Made by a program: the position numbers and the translations under genes | The notes under the pieces: model-generated | The model's input: only the letters and a program-made list of their open reading frames with translations | The model's database searches: none | Told to the model about the DNA's origin: nothing | Shown here: in pieces, positions 22,918-31,700 of the stretch | Layout of the letters: each line of letters begins with the position of its first letter | Position numbering within the stretch: the stretch's first letter is position 1 | Assembly: GCA_937912125.1 (NCBI GenBank) | Contig: CALDOK010000125.1 | Location: forward strand, 1 to 55,805 | Length of the DNA: 55,805 nucleotides | Source of the DNA: an uncultured Pseudomonadota bacterium | GTDB lineage: Bacteria > Myxococcota_A > UBA796 > JAFGLY01 | Direction: 5' to 3'

Positions 22918-24090
22918 ATGAAGCGCGCGATCATCGTGGTGCTCGATTCTGTCGGCGTGGGTGCCATGCCCGACGCGGCCGACTGGGGCGACGCCGGCTC
23001 CGACACCCTGGGCCACTGCGCGCAGGCCGCGGGGGGCCTGGATCTCCCCAACCTGCGAGCCCTCGGACTGGGCAACATCCATCCCGTGCGCGGCGTCTCG
23101 CCAGCGGCCAGCCCCGCCGCCAGCTGGGGTCGCGCCACCTTGGCCTCACCGGGCAAGGACAGCGTGACGGGCCACTGGGAGCTGGCGGGCTTGGTGCGCT
23201 CGGTGCCCTTCGGCTTCTTCCACGATGGCTTTCCACCGGCCATCCTCGAGCCGTTCCACCGGGCGATCGGGCGGGGCAGCCTGGGCAACTACGCCGCCAG
23301 CGGCACGGTGATCATCGAGGATCTCGGCGCAGAGCACATGCGCACGGGGCTGCCCATCGTCTACACCTCGGCGGACTCGGTGTTCCAGGTGGCGGCCCAC
23401 GAGCAGGTGATCCCCCTGCCTGAGCTCTACCGGTTCTGCGAGCTGGCCTTCGACATCGTGGCGCCCCACCAGGTGGCCAGGGTCATCGCCCGCCCCTTCG
23501 TTGGGCAGCCGGGTGCCTTCCAGCGCACCGAGAACCGCAGGGACTTCGCCCTCGAGCCCGACAGCGACACCCTGCTCGATCGCCTGATCGCCGCCGGGCT
23601 GCCCGTCACCAGCGTGGGCAAGGTCAAGAACCTCTACGGCGGCCGCGGCTTCAGCGGCGCGGTCAAGGCTGGCAACAACCAGGCGGTGGTGGACCAGACC
23701 CTGGCTATGCTCGCCAAGCAGGCTGACGGCTTGATCTTCGCCAACCTGGTGGACTTCGACATGCTGTGGGGGCATCGCAGGGATCCTCAGGGCTACGCCC
23801 GGGGGCTCGAGGCCTTCGACCTGCGCCTGCCCGAGCTGCTGGCAGCGCTGCAGCCCGACGATCTGATGATCATCACCGCCGACCACGGCAACGATCCCTG
23901 CCACCCCGGCTCGGATCACACACGCGAGTTCGTCCCCATCCTGGCCGTACGCCCCGGTCGGCTTGGCGTCGATCTCGGCACGCGGGCCACCCTCGCGGAC
24001 GTCGGTGCCACTGTGGCCGATCACCTGGGCGTCGGTCCGCTGGACTCAGGCCACGGGTTTCTGGGTATGCTCGCGGGTCCCATCGCCTAG
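22918..24090 (+). CDS. deoB: phosphopentomutase
   Basis: 390 residues, the usual DeoB length. It interconverts (deoxy)ribose-1-phosphate and (deoxy)ribose-5-phosphate in the cytoplasm, linking nucleoside phosphorolysis to DeoC. The alkaline-phosphatase-superfamily metal site is seen in VVLDSVGVGAMPDA (Asp10), ITADHGNDPCHPGSDHTRE (Asp322, His323, His334) and the GSDTLGH segment. The phospho-acceptor threonine corresponds to Thr84 in GKDSVTGHWELAG. The ATG lies 27 bp after the deoC stop with a weak GAGG upstream; the downstream phosphorylase follows after 12 bp. Clear operon member, nothing missing. Confidence 0.95.
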   Translation: MKRAIIVVLDSVGVGAMPDAADWGDAGSDTLGHCAQAAGGLDLPNLRALGLGNIHPVRGVSPAASPAASWGRATLASPGKDSVTGHWELAGLVRSVPFGFFHDGFPPAILEPFHRAIGRGSLGNYAASGTVIIEDLGAEHMRTGLPIVYTSADSVFQVAAHEQVIPLPELYRFCELAFDIVAPHQVARVIARPFVGQPGAFQRTENRRDFALEPDSDTLLDRLIAAGLPVTSVGKVKNLYGGRGFSGAVKAGNNQAVVDQTLAMLAKQADGLIFANLVDFDMLWGHRRDPQGYARGLEAFDLRLPELLAALQPDDLMIITADHGNDPCHPGSDHTREFVPILAVRPGRLGVDLGTRATLADVGATVADHLGVGPLDSGHGFLGMLAGPIA

Positions 24091-24102
24091 CCCGGAGCCG
24101 AA

Positions 24103-25365
24103 GTGCCCTTCGCAATCCATTCCTTTCTCGAGACCAAGCGCGACGGCGGGGTCCACAGCCCCGAGCAGATCGCTCGCTTCGTCCGCACCCTCTCCGACGG
24201 CAGCATCAGCCGGTCCCAGGTGGCCGCCTGGCTGGCCTTCGCCTTCGTGCGAGGCCTGAACGACGCGGAGAAGGTCGCCCTGACCCACGCCATGGTCGAC
24301 TCTGGCGATCGCCTGTCCTGGGACGGCATCGAGGGGCCCTTCGTCGACAAGCACAGCACCGGCGGCGTGGGCGACAAGGTCTCCCTGGTGCTCGCTCCTC
24401 TGCTGGTGGAGCTGGGCAAGCGGGTGCCCATGGTCTCCGGCCGGGGCCTGGGCCACACCGGCGGCACCCTGGACAAGCTCGAGTCCATCCCCGGGTTCCG
24501 TACGGATCTGCCCGCTGCGCAGCTGCGTGAGGTGCTGGCCGACGTGGGCTTCTTCATGAACGGCCAGACAGGCGAGGTCGCCCCCGCCGACAAGCTGCTC
24601 TACGCCCTGCGCAACGAGGTCTGCACGGTGCCCTCGGTGGCCCTGATCACGGCCTCCATCCTGTCCAAGAAGGTGGCCGAGGGCATCGACGCCCTGGTGC
24701 TGGACGTCAAGGTGGGCGCCGGGGCCTTCATGAAGGATCTGGACCAGGCCCGCGCCCTGGCCACCAGCCTGGTCAGCACGGGCAAGGGCTGCGGGGTCGA
24801 CACCCGCGCTCTGCTCACCGACATGTCACAGCCCCTGGGCCTCACGGTGGGCAACGCCCTCGAGGTGCGCGAGTCCATCGAGGCCCTCAAGGGCGGCGGG
24901 CCCCAGGATCTGTTCGACCTCACCGTGGCCCTGGCCGACGATCCTCGCGCCGCCGAGGTGCTGCGCTCCGGCGCCGCCTACCCGCGCTTCTGCCGGATGG
25001 TCGAGGCTCACCACGGCGACGTGTCCGCCCTCGAGGACTACGACCGCCTGGCTGTGGGCGCCAAGGTCACCGAGCTGGTGGCGGACCGCAGCGGCGTCAT
25101 CGAGCAGCTCGACGCCATGGACATCGCCATGGCGGCCTTTGGGTTGGGCGCCGGACGCGAGCGGGCCGACGAGCCCATCCACGCCGGCGTCGGCCTGGTG
25201 CTGCGCCGCAAGCGGGGCGAGCAGGTGCGGGCGGGCGAGGTCCTGGCCGAGATCCATCACGATCAGCGCGGGCTCGAGCAGGCGCAGGCCCTCACGCGCC
25301 GCGCCTACGTGATCGGCGAGCACATGCCCCAGGTCGTGCCGCTGGTGCTCGACATCGTAGGCTGA
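24103..25365 (+). CDS. deoA: thymidine/pyrimidine-nucleoside phosphorylase
   Basis: 420 residues from the GTG at 24103 (CGGAG upstream). Cleaves thymidine, deoxyuridine or uridine with phosphate, giving the base and (deoxy)ribose-1-phosphate. Family hallmarks are VDKHSTGGVGDKVSL (from Lys83) for phosphate binding and the signature SGRGLGHTGGTLDKLE (residues 112-127). LILSVKVG-type residues appear as LVLDVKVGAGAFMKD and the C-terminal domain as HAGVGLVLRRKRGEQV. The length (about 420-440 for the family) and lack of extra domains exclude the AMP phosphorylase type. Whether it prefers thymidine (DeoA) or is a broader Pdp enzyme cannot be told; context with deoC favours deoxynucleosides. Confidence 0.92.
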   Translation: MPFAIHSFLETKRDGGVHSPEQIARFVRTLSDGSISRSQVAAWLAFAFVRGLNDAEKVALTHAMVDSGDRLSWDGIEGPFVDKHSTGGVGDKVSLVLAPLLVELGKRVPMVSGRGLGHTGGTLDKLESIPGFRTDLPAAQLREVLADVGFFMNGQTGEVAPADKLLYALRNEVCTVPSVALITASILSKKVAEGIDALVLDVKVGAGAFMKDLDQARALATSLVSTGKGCGVDTRALLTDMSQPLGLTVGNALEVRESIEALKGGGPQDLFDLTVALADDPRAAEVLRSGAAYPRFCRMVEAHHGDVSALEDYDRLAVGAKVTELVADRSGVIEQLDAMDIAMAAFGLGAGRERADEPIHAGVGLVLRRKRGEQVRAGEVLAEIHHDQRGLEQAQALTRRAYVIGEHMPQVVPLVLDIVG

Positions 25366-25408
25366 CAGACGGGTTATCCGACGCTCCTCGGTTCTCCTGG
25401 GAGTCTCC

Positions 25409-26821
25409 ATGCGCGCCCTGATCCCCCTGTTCGTCCTGCTGCTGCCCGCTCCGGCTCTGGCGGCGGGCAACTTCATCCAGGGTCACACCACCCTGCTCGA
25501 GCGGGGCTTGTCGTTCCTGGGCATCTTCGTGATGGTGGGGCTGGCCTGGGTGCTGTCCGAGAACCGCCGGGCGGTGACATGGCGCCCGGTGATCTGGGGC
25601 GTCGCGCTGCAGCTGATCCTGGGCATCATCGTGCTCTCACCGGGGCTGTCCGACTTCTTCTTCGTGGTGGTGGATGGGGGGGTCAAGCGGCTGCTGTCCT
25701 TCTCCGAGGCTGGCGCGGACTTCGTCTTCCAGACCACCGAGATGCATCAGATCCTCGGTCCTACGGGGGATCCCGAGACCTTCATCGGGCGCATCTCCCC
25801 CCCGGTCAAGACCTTCGCCTTCTGGATTCTCCCCACCATCATCTTCTTCTCGAGCCTGATGGCCATCCTGTATCACCTGGGCATCATGCAGCGGGTGGTC
25901 AGCGGCCTGGCCTGGGTCATGCAGCGCACCATGGGGGTCAGCGGCGCCGAGAGCCTCAGCGCCGCGGCCAACATCTTTGTGGGCCAGACCGAGGCTCCGC
26001 TGGTGGTCAAGCCCTTCGTGGAGCGCATGACCCGCAGCGAGCTGCACGCGGTGATGACCGGGGGCTTCGCCACGGTGGCCGGGGGGGTGATGGCCGCCTA
26101 CGTCGGCTTCCTCAAGGACATCCCGGGCATCGCGGGGCACCTTGTCACCGCTTCGATCATGAGCGCGCCTGCGGCCTTGGCCATCTCCAAGGTGATGCTT
26201 CCCGAGACCCAGAAGGCGGTCACTGCCGGCGGTGCCCGCATCAGCGTGGAACGCACGGACGGCAACGTCATCGAGGCCGCGGCTCGCGGAGCCCAGGAGG
26301 GCATGAAGCTGGCCATCAACGTGGCGGCCATGCTGGTGGCCTTCGTTGGCCTGATCGCCATGGTGGACTGGGCGCTCACCTGGGTCCCGCTGGGGTTCTG
26401 CAGTGACGGTGTGACGCTGGGGTGGTTCCTGGAGAGCTGTGAGCCCCTGTCCCTGTCCCGGATTCTGGGATGGATCTTCAGCCCCATCGCCTTCTCCATG
26501 GGCGTGCCCTGGGCCGAGGCTGGCACCGTAGGCACCCTGCTGGGCGAGAAGATCGTGCTCACGGAGTTCATCGCCTACATCCACCTGGGTGAGCTCATCA
26601 ACGGCGCCACGCCCATGCTCAGCCAGCGCAGCGCCATCATCGCCAGCTACGCCCTGTGCGGCTTCGCCAACTTCGCGTCCATCGGCATCCAGCTGGGGGG
26701 GATCGGAGGCATCGCCCCCTCGCGGATGCGCGATCTGGCGGAGCTTGGGGTGCGCGCCATGATCGGCGGTAGCCTGGCCGCCTTCATGACCGGCACCATC
26801 GCGGGCATCCTGATCGGCTGA
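25409..26821 (+). CDS. nupC: concentrative nucleoside transporter (NupC/CNT family)
   Basis: 470 residues. An N-terminal signal-like helix (MRALIPLFVLLLPAPALA) is followed by about nine further hydrophobic segments. CNT motifs are SGAESLSAAANIFVGQTEAP, GFATVAGGVMAAYVGFL and, near the C-terminus, GEKIVLTEFIAYIHLGEL with NGATPMLSQRSAIIASYALCG and GGIGGIAPSR. These line the substrate and sodium/proton site of nucleoside symporters. In the family signature the residue before E-F is usually Asn; here it is Thr, a possible specificity change. It imports nucleosides across the inner membrane to feed DeoA. The ATG is 43 bp after the deoA stop; last gene of the operon. Confidence 0.92.
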   Translation: MRALIPLFVLLLPAPALAAGNFIQGHTTLLERGLSFLGIFVMVGLAWVLSENRRAVTWRPVIWGVALQLILGIIVLSPGLSDFFFVVVDGGVKRLLSFSEAGADFVFQTTEMHQILGPTGDPETFIGRISPPVKTFAFWILPTIIFFSSLMAILYHLGIMQRVVSGLAWVMQRTMGVSGAESLSAAANIFVGQTEAPLVVKPFVERMTRSELHAVMTGGFATVAGGVMAAYVGFLKDIPGIAGHLVTASIMSAPAALAISKVMLPETQKAVTAGGARISVERTDGNVIEAAARGAQEGMKLAINVAAMLVAFVGLIAMVDWALTWVPLGFCSDGVTLGWFLESCEPLSLSRILGWIFSPIAFSMGVPWAEAGTVGTLLGEKIVLTEFIAYIHLGELINGATPMLSQRSAIIASYALCGFANFASIGIQLGGIGGIAPSRMRDLAELGVRAMIGGSLAAFMTGTIAGILIG

Positions 26822-26846
26822 GCTCGCGCAGGCCCTGCTTGGGTTC

Positions 26847-26868
26847 GCAAACTGACCGGTCAGTTTGC
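26847..26868. promoter_or_regulatory. 22-bp perfect palindrome, TetR-type operator-like
   Basis: Left arm GCAAACTGACC and right arm GGTCAGTTTGC meet without a spacer. The core CTGACCGGTCAG is typical of operators bound by TetR-family repressors. It lies about 25 bp after nupC and about 205 bp before the alpha-oxoamine synthase start. There is no T-run, which argues against a terminator. Confidence 0.6.
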
Positions 26869-26899
26869 TCTGGCAGGCTATGTCCGTGGCGATCACATA

Positions 26900-26913
26900 C
26901 CGACTGGTCAGTC
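26900..26913. promoter_or_regulatory. second, imperfect TetR-type site
   Basis: Contains GACTG-GT-CAGTC, an inverted repeat with five-base arms, and repeats the GGTCAGT half of the perfect palindrome 50 bp upstream. The shared half-site suggests that one regulator binds both. Confidence 0.4.
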
Positions 26914-26953
26914 AAAAAGGGCGGCATAGGCAGGTAATCGCGAAGTCACCAGC

Positions 26954-26982
26954 TTGACGTGGGCCTGCGCGGGCGCTAGAAA
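26954..26982 (+). promoter_or_regulatory. sigma70-type promoter for the alpha-oxoamine synthase
   Basis: -35 TTGACG (26954-26959) and -10 TAGAAA (26977-26982) with a 17-bp spacer, giving a predicted start near 26989 and a leader of about 85 bases. The TetR-type sites lie 40-105 bp upstream of the -35 box. Confidence 0.5.
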
Positions 26983-27073
26983 CGGACTGGATTCCATCCC
27001 CAGGGGGCCCAGCCGTGGGCCCGAGCATCGGTGCGGCCGCGCGCTGCGGTCGCGCCTACTCCAGGAGGTAGCC

Positions 27074-28318
27074 ATGAGCGTCACAGGTGGCAGCAATGTC
27101 AACCCGCACCTCTCCGCCAGCAAGGCGCGCATCAAGGATGTCTTCACTCCCGCCCGGCGCTTCCGGGTGCCCAAGCAGGTGCGGGCCATGGGGGTGATGC
27201 CCTACTTCCGCGAGCTGACCCGGAACGAGGGCCCCACCTGCGTGATCGAGGGCAGAGACTGCGTGATGATGGGCTCCAACAACTACCTCGGGCTCACCAC
27301 CGACCTGCGGGTGCGCGAGGCGGCCATCAAGGCCCTGCGCGAGGAGGGGCCCAGCCTCACCGGATCCCGGCTGCTCAACGGCACCACCACCGGCCACATC
27401 GCCCTGGAGCGCAAGATCGCCGCGCTGCACGGCCGCGAGGACGCCCTGGTCTTCACCACTGGCTACCAAGCCAACATCGGCATCCTCACGGCTCTGGGTG
27501 CCGAGGGCGCCTGCGTCGTGGTGGACTGGCAGTCCCACGCCTCCATCCAAGACGGCGCGCGCACCAGCAAGGCGCGGGTGGACCGCTTCCAGCACAACGA
27601 CGCCGAGGACCTGGGGCGCGTGCTGGCCAAGGCGGCCGAGCGCGGGGAGCCCGCCTTGGTCATGGTGGATGGTTTGTACTCCATGGAGGGCGACATCGCG
27701 CCGCTGCCCTGGATCTCGGAGCAGTGCAAGCGGCACGGCGCGAGGCTGGTCGTGGACGACGCACACGCCCTGGGCGTGCTGGGCCCCAGCGGGCGCGGCA
27801 CCGAGGAACACTTCGGCATGCACGGCGCGGCCGATCTGCTCTGCGGCACCTTCTCGAAGAGCCTCGCATCCATCGGCGGCTGGGTGGCCGGTGAGGCGGA
27901 CGTCATCGACTGGATGCGCTTCTTCGGTCGGCCCATGGTCTTCTCCGCGTCGCTGCCCCCGGCCTCGGTGGCCGCGGCCTCGGCGGCCCTCGACATCATG
28001 CTCGCCGAGCCCTGGCGCGTGGCCAGGGTGAACGAGAACGCCGAGTACTGGCGGCGCAGCCTGGGCTCCCTGGGCTTCGACACCGGCGCGTCGGCGTCGC
28101 CCATCGTGCCCATCATCATCGGGGACGATCTGAAGGCCATCATGATGGGCAAGCAGCTGCTGGACGCCGGGGTCTACGTGAACCCCGTGGTGCACCCCGC
28201 CGTGCCCAGGGACATGGCCATGCTGCGGACCTCGGTGATGGCCAGCCACCAGCGGTCCCACCTCGACCAGGCCCTGGATGTCGTCGAGAAGGTGGCCCGG
28301 AAGCTGCGCGTGATCTGA
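27074..28318 (+). CDS. alpha-oxoamine synthase, probably serine palmitoyltransferase
   Basis: 414 residues from the ATG at 27074, behind a strong AGGAGGT site. It is a fold-type I PLP enzyme that condenses an amino acid with an acyl-CoA. Visible features are GSNNYLGLT, LTGSRLLNGTTTGHIALE, VFTTGYQANIG, DDAHALGVLGPSGRG (Asp228, His231) and the PLP lysine Lys262 in GTFSKSLASIGGW. The TGSRLLNGT motif followed by GHIALERKIA resembles bacterial serine palmitoyltransferases (first step of sphingolipid synthesis) more than BioF or Kbl. The gene stands alone, without bio genes or threonine dehydrogenase, which supports this. BioF-like or other acyl specificity remains possible. Its promoter region carries TetR-type palindromes. 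Confidence 0.8.
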   Translation: MSVTGGSNVNPHLSASKARIKDVFTPARRFRVPKQVRAMGVMPYFRELTRNEGPTCVIEGRDCVMMGSNNYLGLTTDLRVREAAIKALREEGPSLTGSRLLNGTTTGHIALERKIAALHGREDALVFTTGYQANIGILTALGAEGACVVVDWQSHASIQDGARTSKARVDRFQHNDAEDLGRVLAKAAERGEPALVMVDGLYSMEGDIAPLPWISEQCKRHGARLVVDDAHALGVLGPSGRGTEEHFGMHGAADLLCGTFSKSLASIGGWVAGEADVIDWMRFFGRPMVFSASLPPASVAAASAALDIMLAEPWRVARVNENAEYWRRSLGSLGFDTGASASPIVPIIIGDDLKAIMMGKQLLDAGVYVNPVVHPAVPRDMAMLRTSVMASHQRSHLDQALDVVEKVARKLRVI

Positions 28319-28330
28319 CCAGGCCAGGTG

Positions 28331-28576
28331 CTACCAGCCGGGGGCGCCCCGGTTGTGGTCATCCACCATCCTCGGCATCATCACCATGTCGACGATGCTG
28401 CCGATGCCGCACAGGCCGCCGGTGACGAGCCAGATGAGGCCCGACACCCAGCGCCCCAGGTAGAACCGGTGCAGGCCGGCCAGGCCGAAGAGGGCAGGCG
28501 CGAGGAGGACGTAGGCCGTGATGACGTCACGGCGGGGGCGGGCGATGGCGGTGGTTTCGCGAACGGCGGGGACCAT
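28331..28576 (-). CDS. TM2-domain membrane protein
   Basis: 81 residues from the ATG at 28576; a longer open frame exists upstream, but the TM2 domain needs only this part. Two helices (DVITAYVLLAPALFGLAGLH and WVSGLIWLVTGGLCGIGSIV) flank the TM2 hallmark GLHRFYLGRW and end with D-M-V-M-M. Members are small inner-membrane proteins of unknown function found in most bacterial phyla. It converges on the alpha-oxoamine synthase gene, 12 bp apart, and diverges from smc across 155 bp. Confidence 0.8.
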   Translation of the reverse strand: MVPAVRETTAIARPRRDVITAYVLLAPALFGLAGLHRFYLGRWVSGLIWLVTGGLCGIGSIVDMVMMPRMVDDHNRGAPGW

Positions 28577-28731
28577 GGTGGCTCGTGCTCCGAAGTGTGG
28601 ATCGCGTGCTCCCGGTCTACGTCCGCGCTCCGGCAATATTGCGCCGCAGCTTTCGCGGGACCCGCCCCTTTCGGTATACATGGGTGCAGCGCGGTCTTTG
28701 ATGGCGCTGAAACCCGCACCCCCACGCGACG

Positions 28732-31700
28732 ATGCACATCCGCAAGATGGAGATCCACGGCTTCAAGTCCTTCCCGGACCGGGTCGTGTTCCACTTCAGC
28801 GACGGCATCTCCGGGGTCGTCGGGCCCAACGGCTGCGGCAAGTCCAACGTGCTGGACGCCATGAAGTGGTGCATCGGAGAGCAGTCGGCCAAGGAGCTGC
28901 GGGGCGCGTCCATGGAGGACGTGGTCTTCAACGGCTCCGACGCCCGCGCGGCCATGAACATCGCGCAGGTGACCATGACCTTCGTGGCCGGCAACCGCCC
29001 GTTCTCGGGGGAGTGGGCCCGCTTCGAAGAGGTGCAGATCAGCCGCCGGCTCACCCGTGAGCGCGGCTCCGAGTACAGGATCAACCAGCAGCGGGTTCGG
29101 CTCAAGGACGTCCAGGAGTTGTTCCTGGACACCGGCGTGGGCAGCCGCTTCTACAGCTTCATCGAGCAGGGACGCATCGGCGCCGTGATCGCCGCCAGCC
29201 CCCAGGAGCGCCGTGCCCTGGTCGAAGAGGCAGCGGGTACATCCCGCTTCAAGGCGCGCCGCGCCGAGACCCTCTCCAGGCTGGACAAGACCCTGCAGAA
29301 CCTCGAGCGCTCCGTGCATGTGGTCGAGGAGCTCGAGCAGCGCCTCGAGCAGGTGGGGCGCCAGGTGGACCGCGCCGCGCGCTTCCGCCGCCTGCGGGCC
29401 ATCGCCCGCCAGGCTTCCCTGCTGATCGCCGTGGCGCGCTATGGCGGCTTGATGGCCGACCGCCGCGCGCTGGGGCGCGATCGCCGCAAGGCTCAGGCGG
29501 AGCTCGAGCAGCGGGAGCGAGCCCGGCTGCATGCCGACAACGACCTGCGTCGGGACCGGGAGCAGGCCGAGGTGGCGGAGGCGGTGGTCGGCAGCCTGCG
29601 GGATCGCCTGGCCGAGCTCGAGGCCAGCCGGCGGGAGCTCGAGTCGGCTCGCCAGTACCAGGACCGCGAGCGCGTGGACCTCGAAGAGCGGGCCAAGCGC
29701 CTGGCGGCTGAGGACGTCCAGGCTCGATCGCGCATCGAGCAGATCGGAGCTGAGCTGGGCCGCTGCCAGGAGCGCGTGGCCAGCAGCCAGGCCGCCGTGG
29801 CCCAGGCCCAGGCCGCCGTGGAAGATCAGGGCGCCCGCGCCAAGGAGATCTCGGGGCGCCTGGACGTCCTGCGGTCCTCCCGGGAGCGGGCCCGGCGGGA
29901 GCATGTGGACTGCCGCACCAGGCTCGAGCGGGCACGGGCCCGCCGGGACGGCCTCGTGCGGCAGGACGCGCAACTCAAGGCCGACCTGCAGGGGCAGGTC
30001 CGGGAGCTCGGCACCGTGCGGGCAGACGCCGAGCGCCTCGCCAAGGCCCGGCTCGAGGCCGAGGCCAAGCGAGCCCAGGGCAAGGAGCGCCTCGCCGCGA
30101 GCGGTCGCGCGCTCCAGGACGCCCGCAACCTCCTCGAGGAGCAGGAGGTCTCTCTGCGGGCGGCGCTTCAGCGGCGGCTCGCCAGCGATCAGACGGCGCA
30201 GGCGGCGGAGCGCGAGCACGAGCGCGCGCGGGCCCGGGCGGAGTCCCTCGAGGATCTCCACGCTCGCCACGAGGGCCTCACCGATGCCTCGCGTCGGGTC
30301 TTGCAGCGGGTGCCAGGCTCCTTCGCCGTGGCCGAGGAGCTGGAGGTGCCCGCCGCGCTCCTGGAGCCCCTCGGCGCCGCCATGGGGGAGCGGGCCGATA
30401 CCGTGGCGGTCGAGTCACGGGAGCAGCTGGCCCAGGCCGTCAGCGCAGCAGCTGGAGGCTCGGCCTGGATTCTGTTGCTCGACCCCGCCGCCGAGCTTCC
30501 GGATCGCGGCCTCGCCGCCCAGGCCGGGGGCACCGAGCGTGGGCGCCGGGCCCTGGCCTCACTCCTGGGCTCCTGCGCCCAGGTCGATGGGCTGGACGAA
30601 GCCCTGGAGCGGGCGGGACAGGGCTGGTCGGCGGTCACCGCTCAGGGCGTGCTCGTGGCCCCCTCTGGGCTGGTGCGCGTGGGCCGTGGGGCCGGGGCGG
30701 CCACGGGGGTGCTCGGAAGGCGCCGCGCCCTCATGGAGGCTCAGCAGCGGGTGGAGGCCACCCGGCAGGTCCTCCAGGCCGCTGCCGACGCGCAGGCCGA
30801 GCAGCTCGCGCTCGAGGCCGGCTGCCGCACCCAGCGCGATGCCCAGCGCAAGGTCCTCGAGTCCAGCCAGCAGGACCATCGTCGGGCCGAGCTCGAGGCT
30901 ACGGGCATGGCGCACCAGCTGCGGGCTGCCACTGACGCCGAGAGCCGGCAACAGCGCCTGCTGCAGGATCTCGAGCAGCGCGCCGGCAAACAACAAGGGC
31001 GCGCCGCCAACCTCGAGGGCGAGCTCGAGGCTGCGCGATCCGAGCTGGAGCGCGCCGAGCAGGACGCCAAGGCGGCGGTCGAGGCCCTGACGGCCAGCGA
31101 GGCTGGCGGTCGCGCTGTGGGTGAGGAGTACAGCGCCGCGGCCTCGGAGCTGGGTCGCCTGCGCGAGGAGCTGGTGGCCGTCAACGGCCGTGTCGAGACC
31201 GCCTGCCAGGCTCGTGACGCCGCAGAGCGAGCCCTGCAGCAGGCCCATGAGGTGGTGGAGCGAGCTCAGAAGGAGTCCCAGCGCATCGTCACCCGGCAGG
31301 GTGAGCTGGGCGATCAGGTGCAGGACACCGAGCGGGCCATCGTCGAGGTGGCCGCGAAGCAGGACGGCGTCTCGGGCAAGCTGGCCCACGAGCGGCGCAA
31401 CCTCGTCGAAGCCCGTCGGCGGGTCAGCCGCTGCGAGGATCTCCTCAGCCAGGCCAGGGAGCAACGCGAGGCTGCGGCCGCGGACCTGCAGAGGTTCGAT
31501 CTCGAGCTGCAGGACACCCGCACCCGCATCGACCTGCTCAAGAAGCAGGCCGAGGAAGACCTGGGCATCTCCTTGCCGGGTCAGCTGGATCGCCTCGAGA
31601 AGAACGGTCAGCTGCTCATCGAGCATGGTGTGGAGGACGAAGCGCGGCTGCCCCTCAAGCTCGAGCGGCTGCCCGCCGTGGACATCCTGGTGATCGAGCC

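Noticed and set aside
28381..30270. 629-codon open frame on the minus strand
   Set aside because: Opposite the first part of smc, whose Walker A motif and start are unmistakable.
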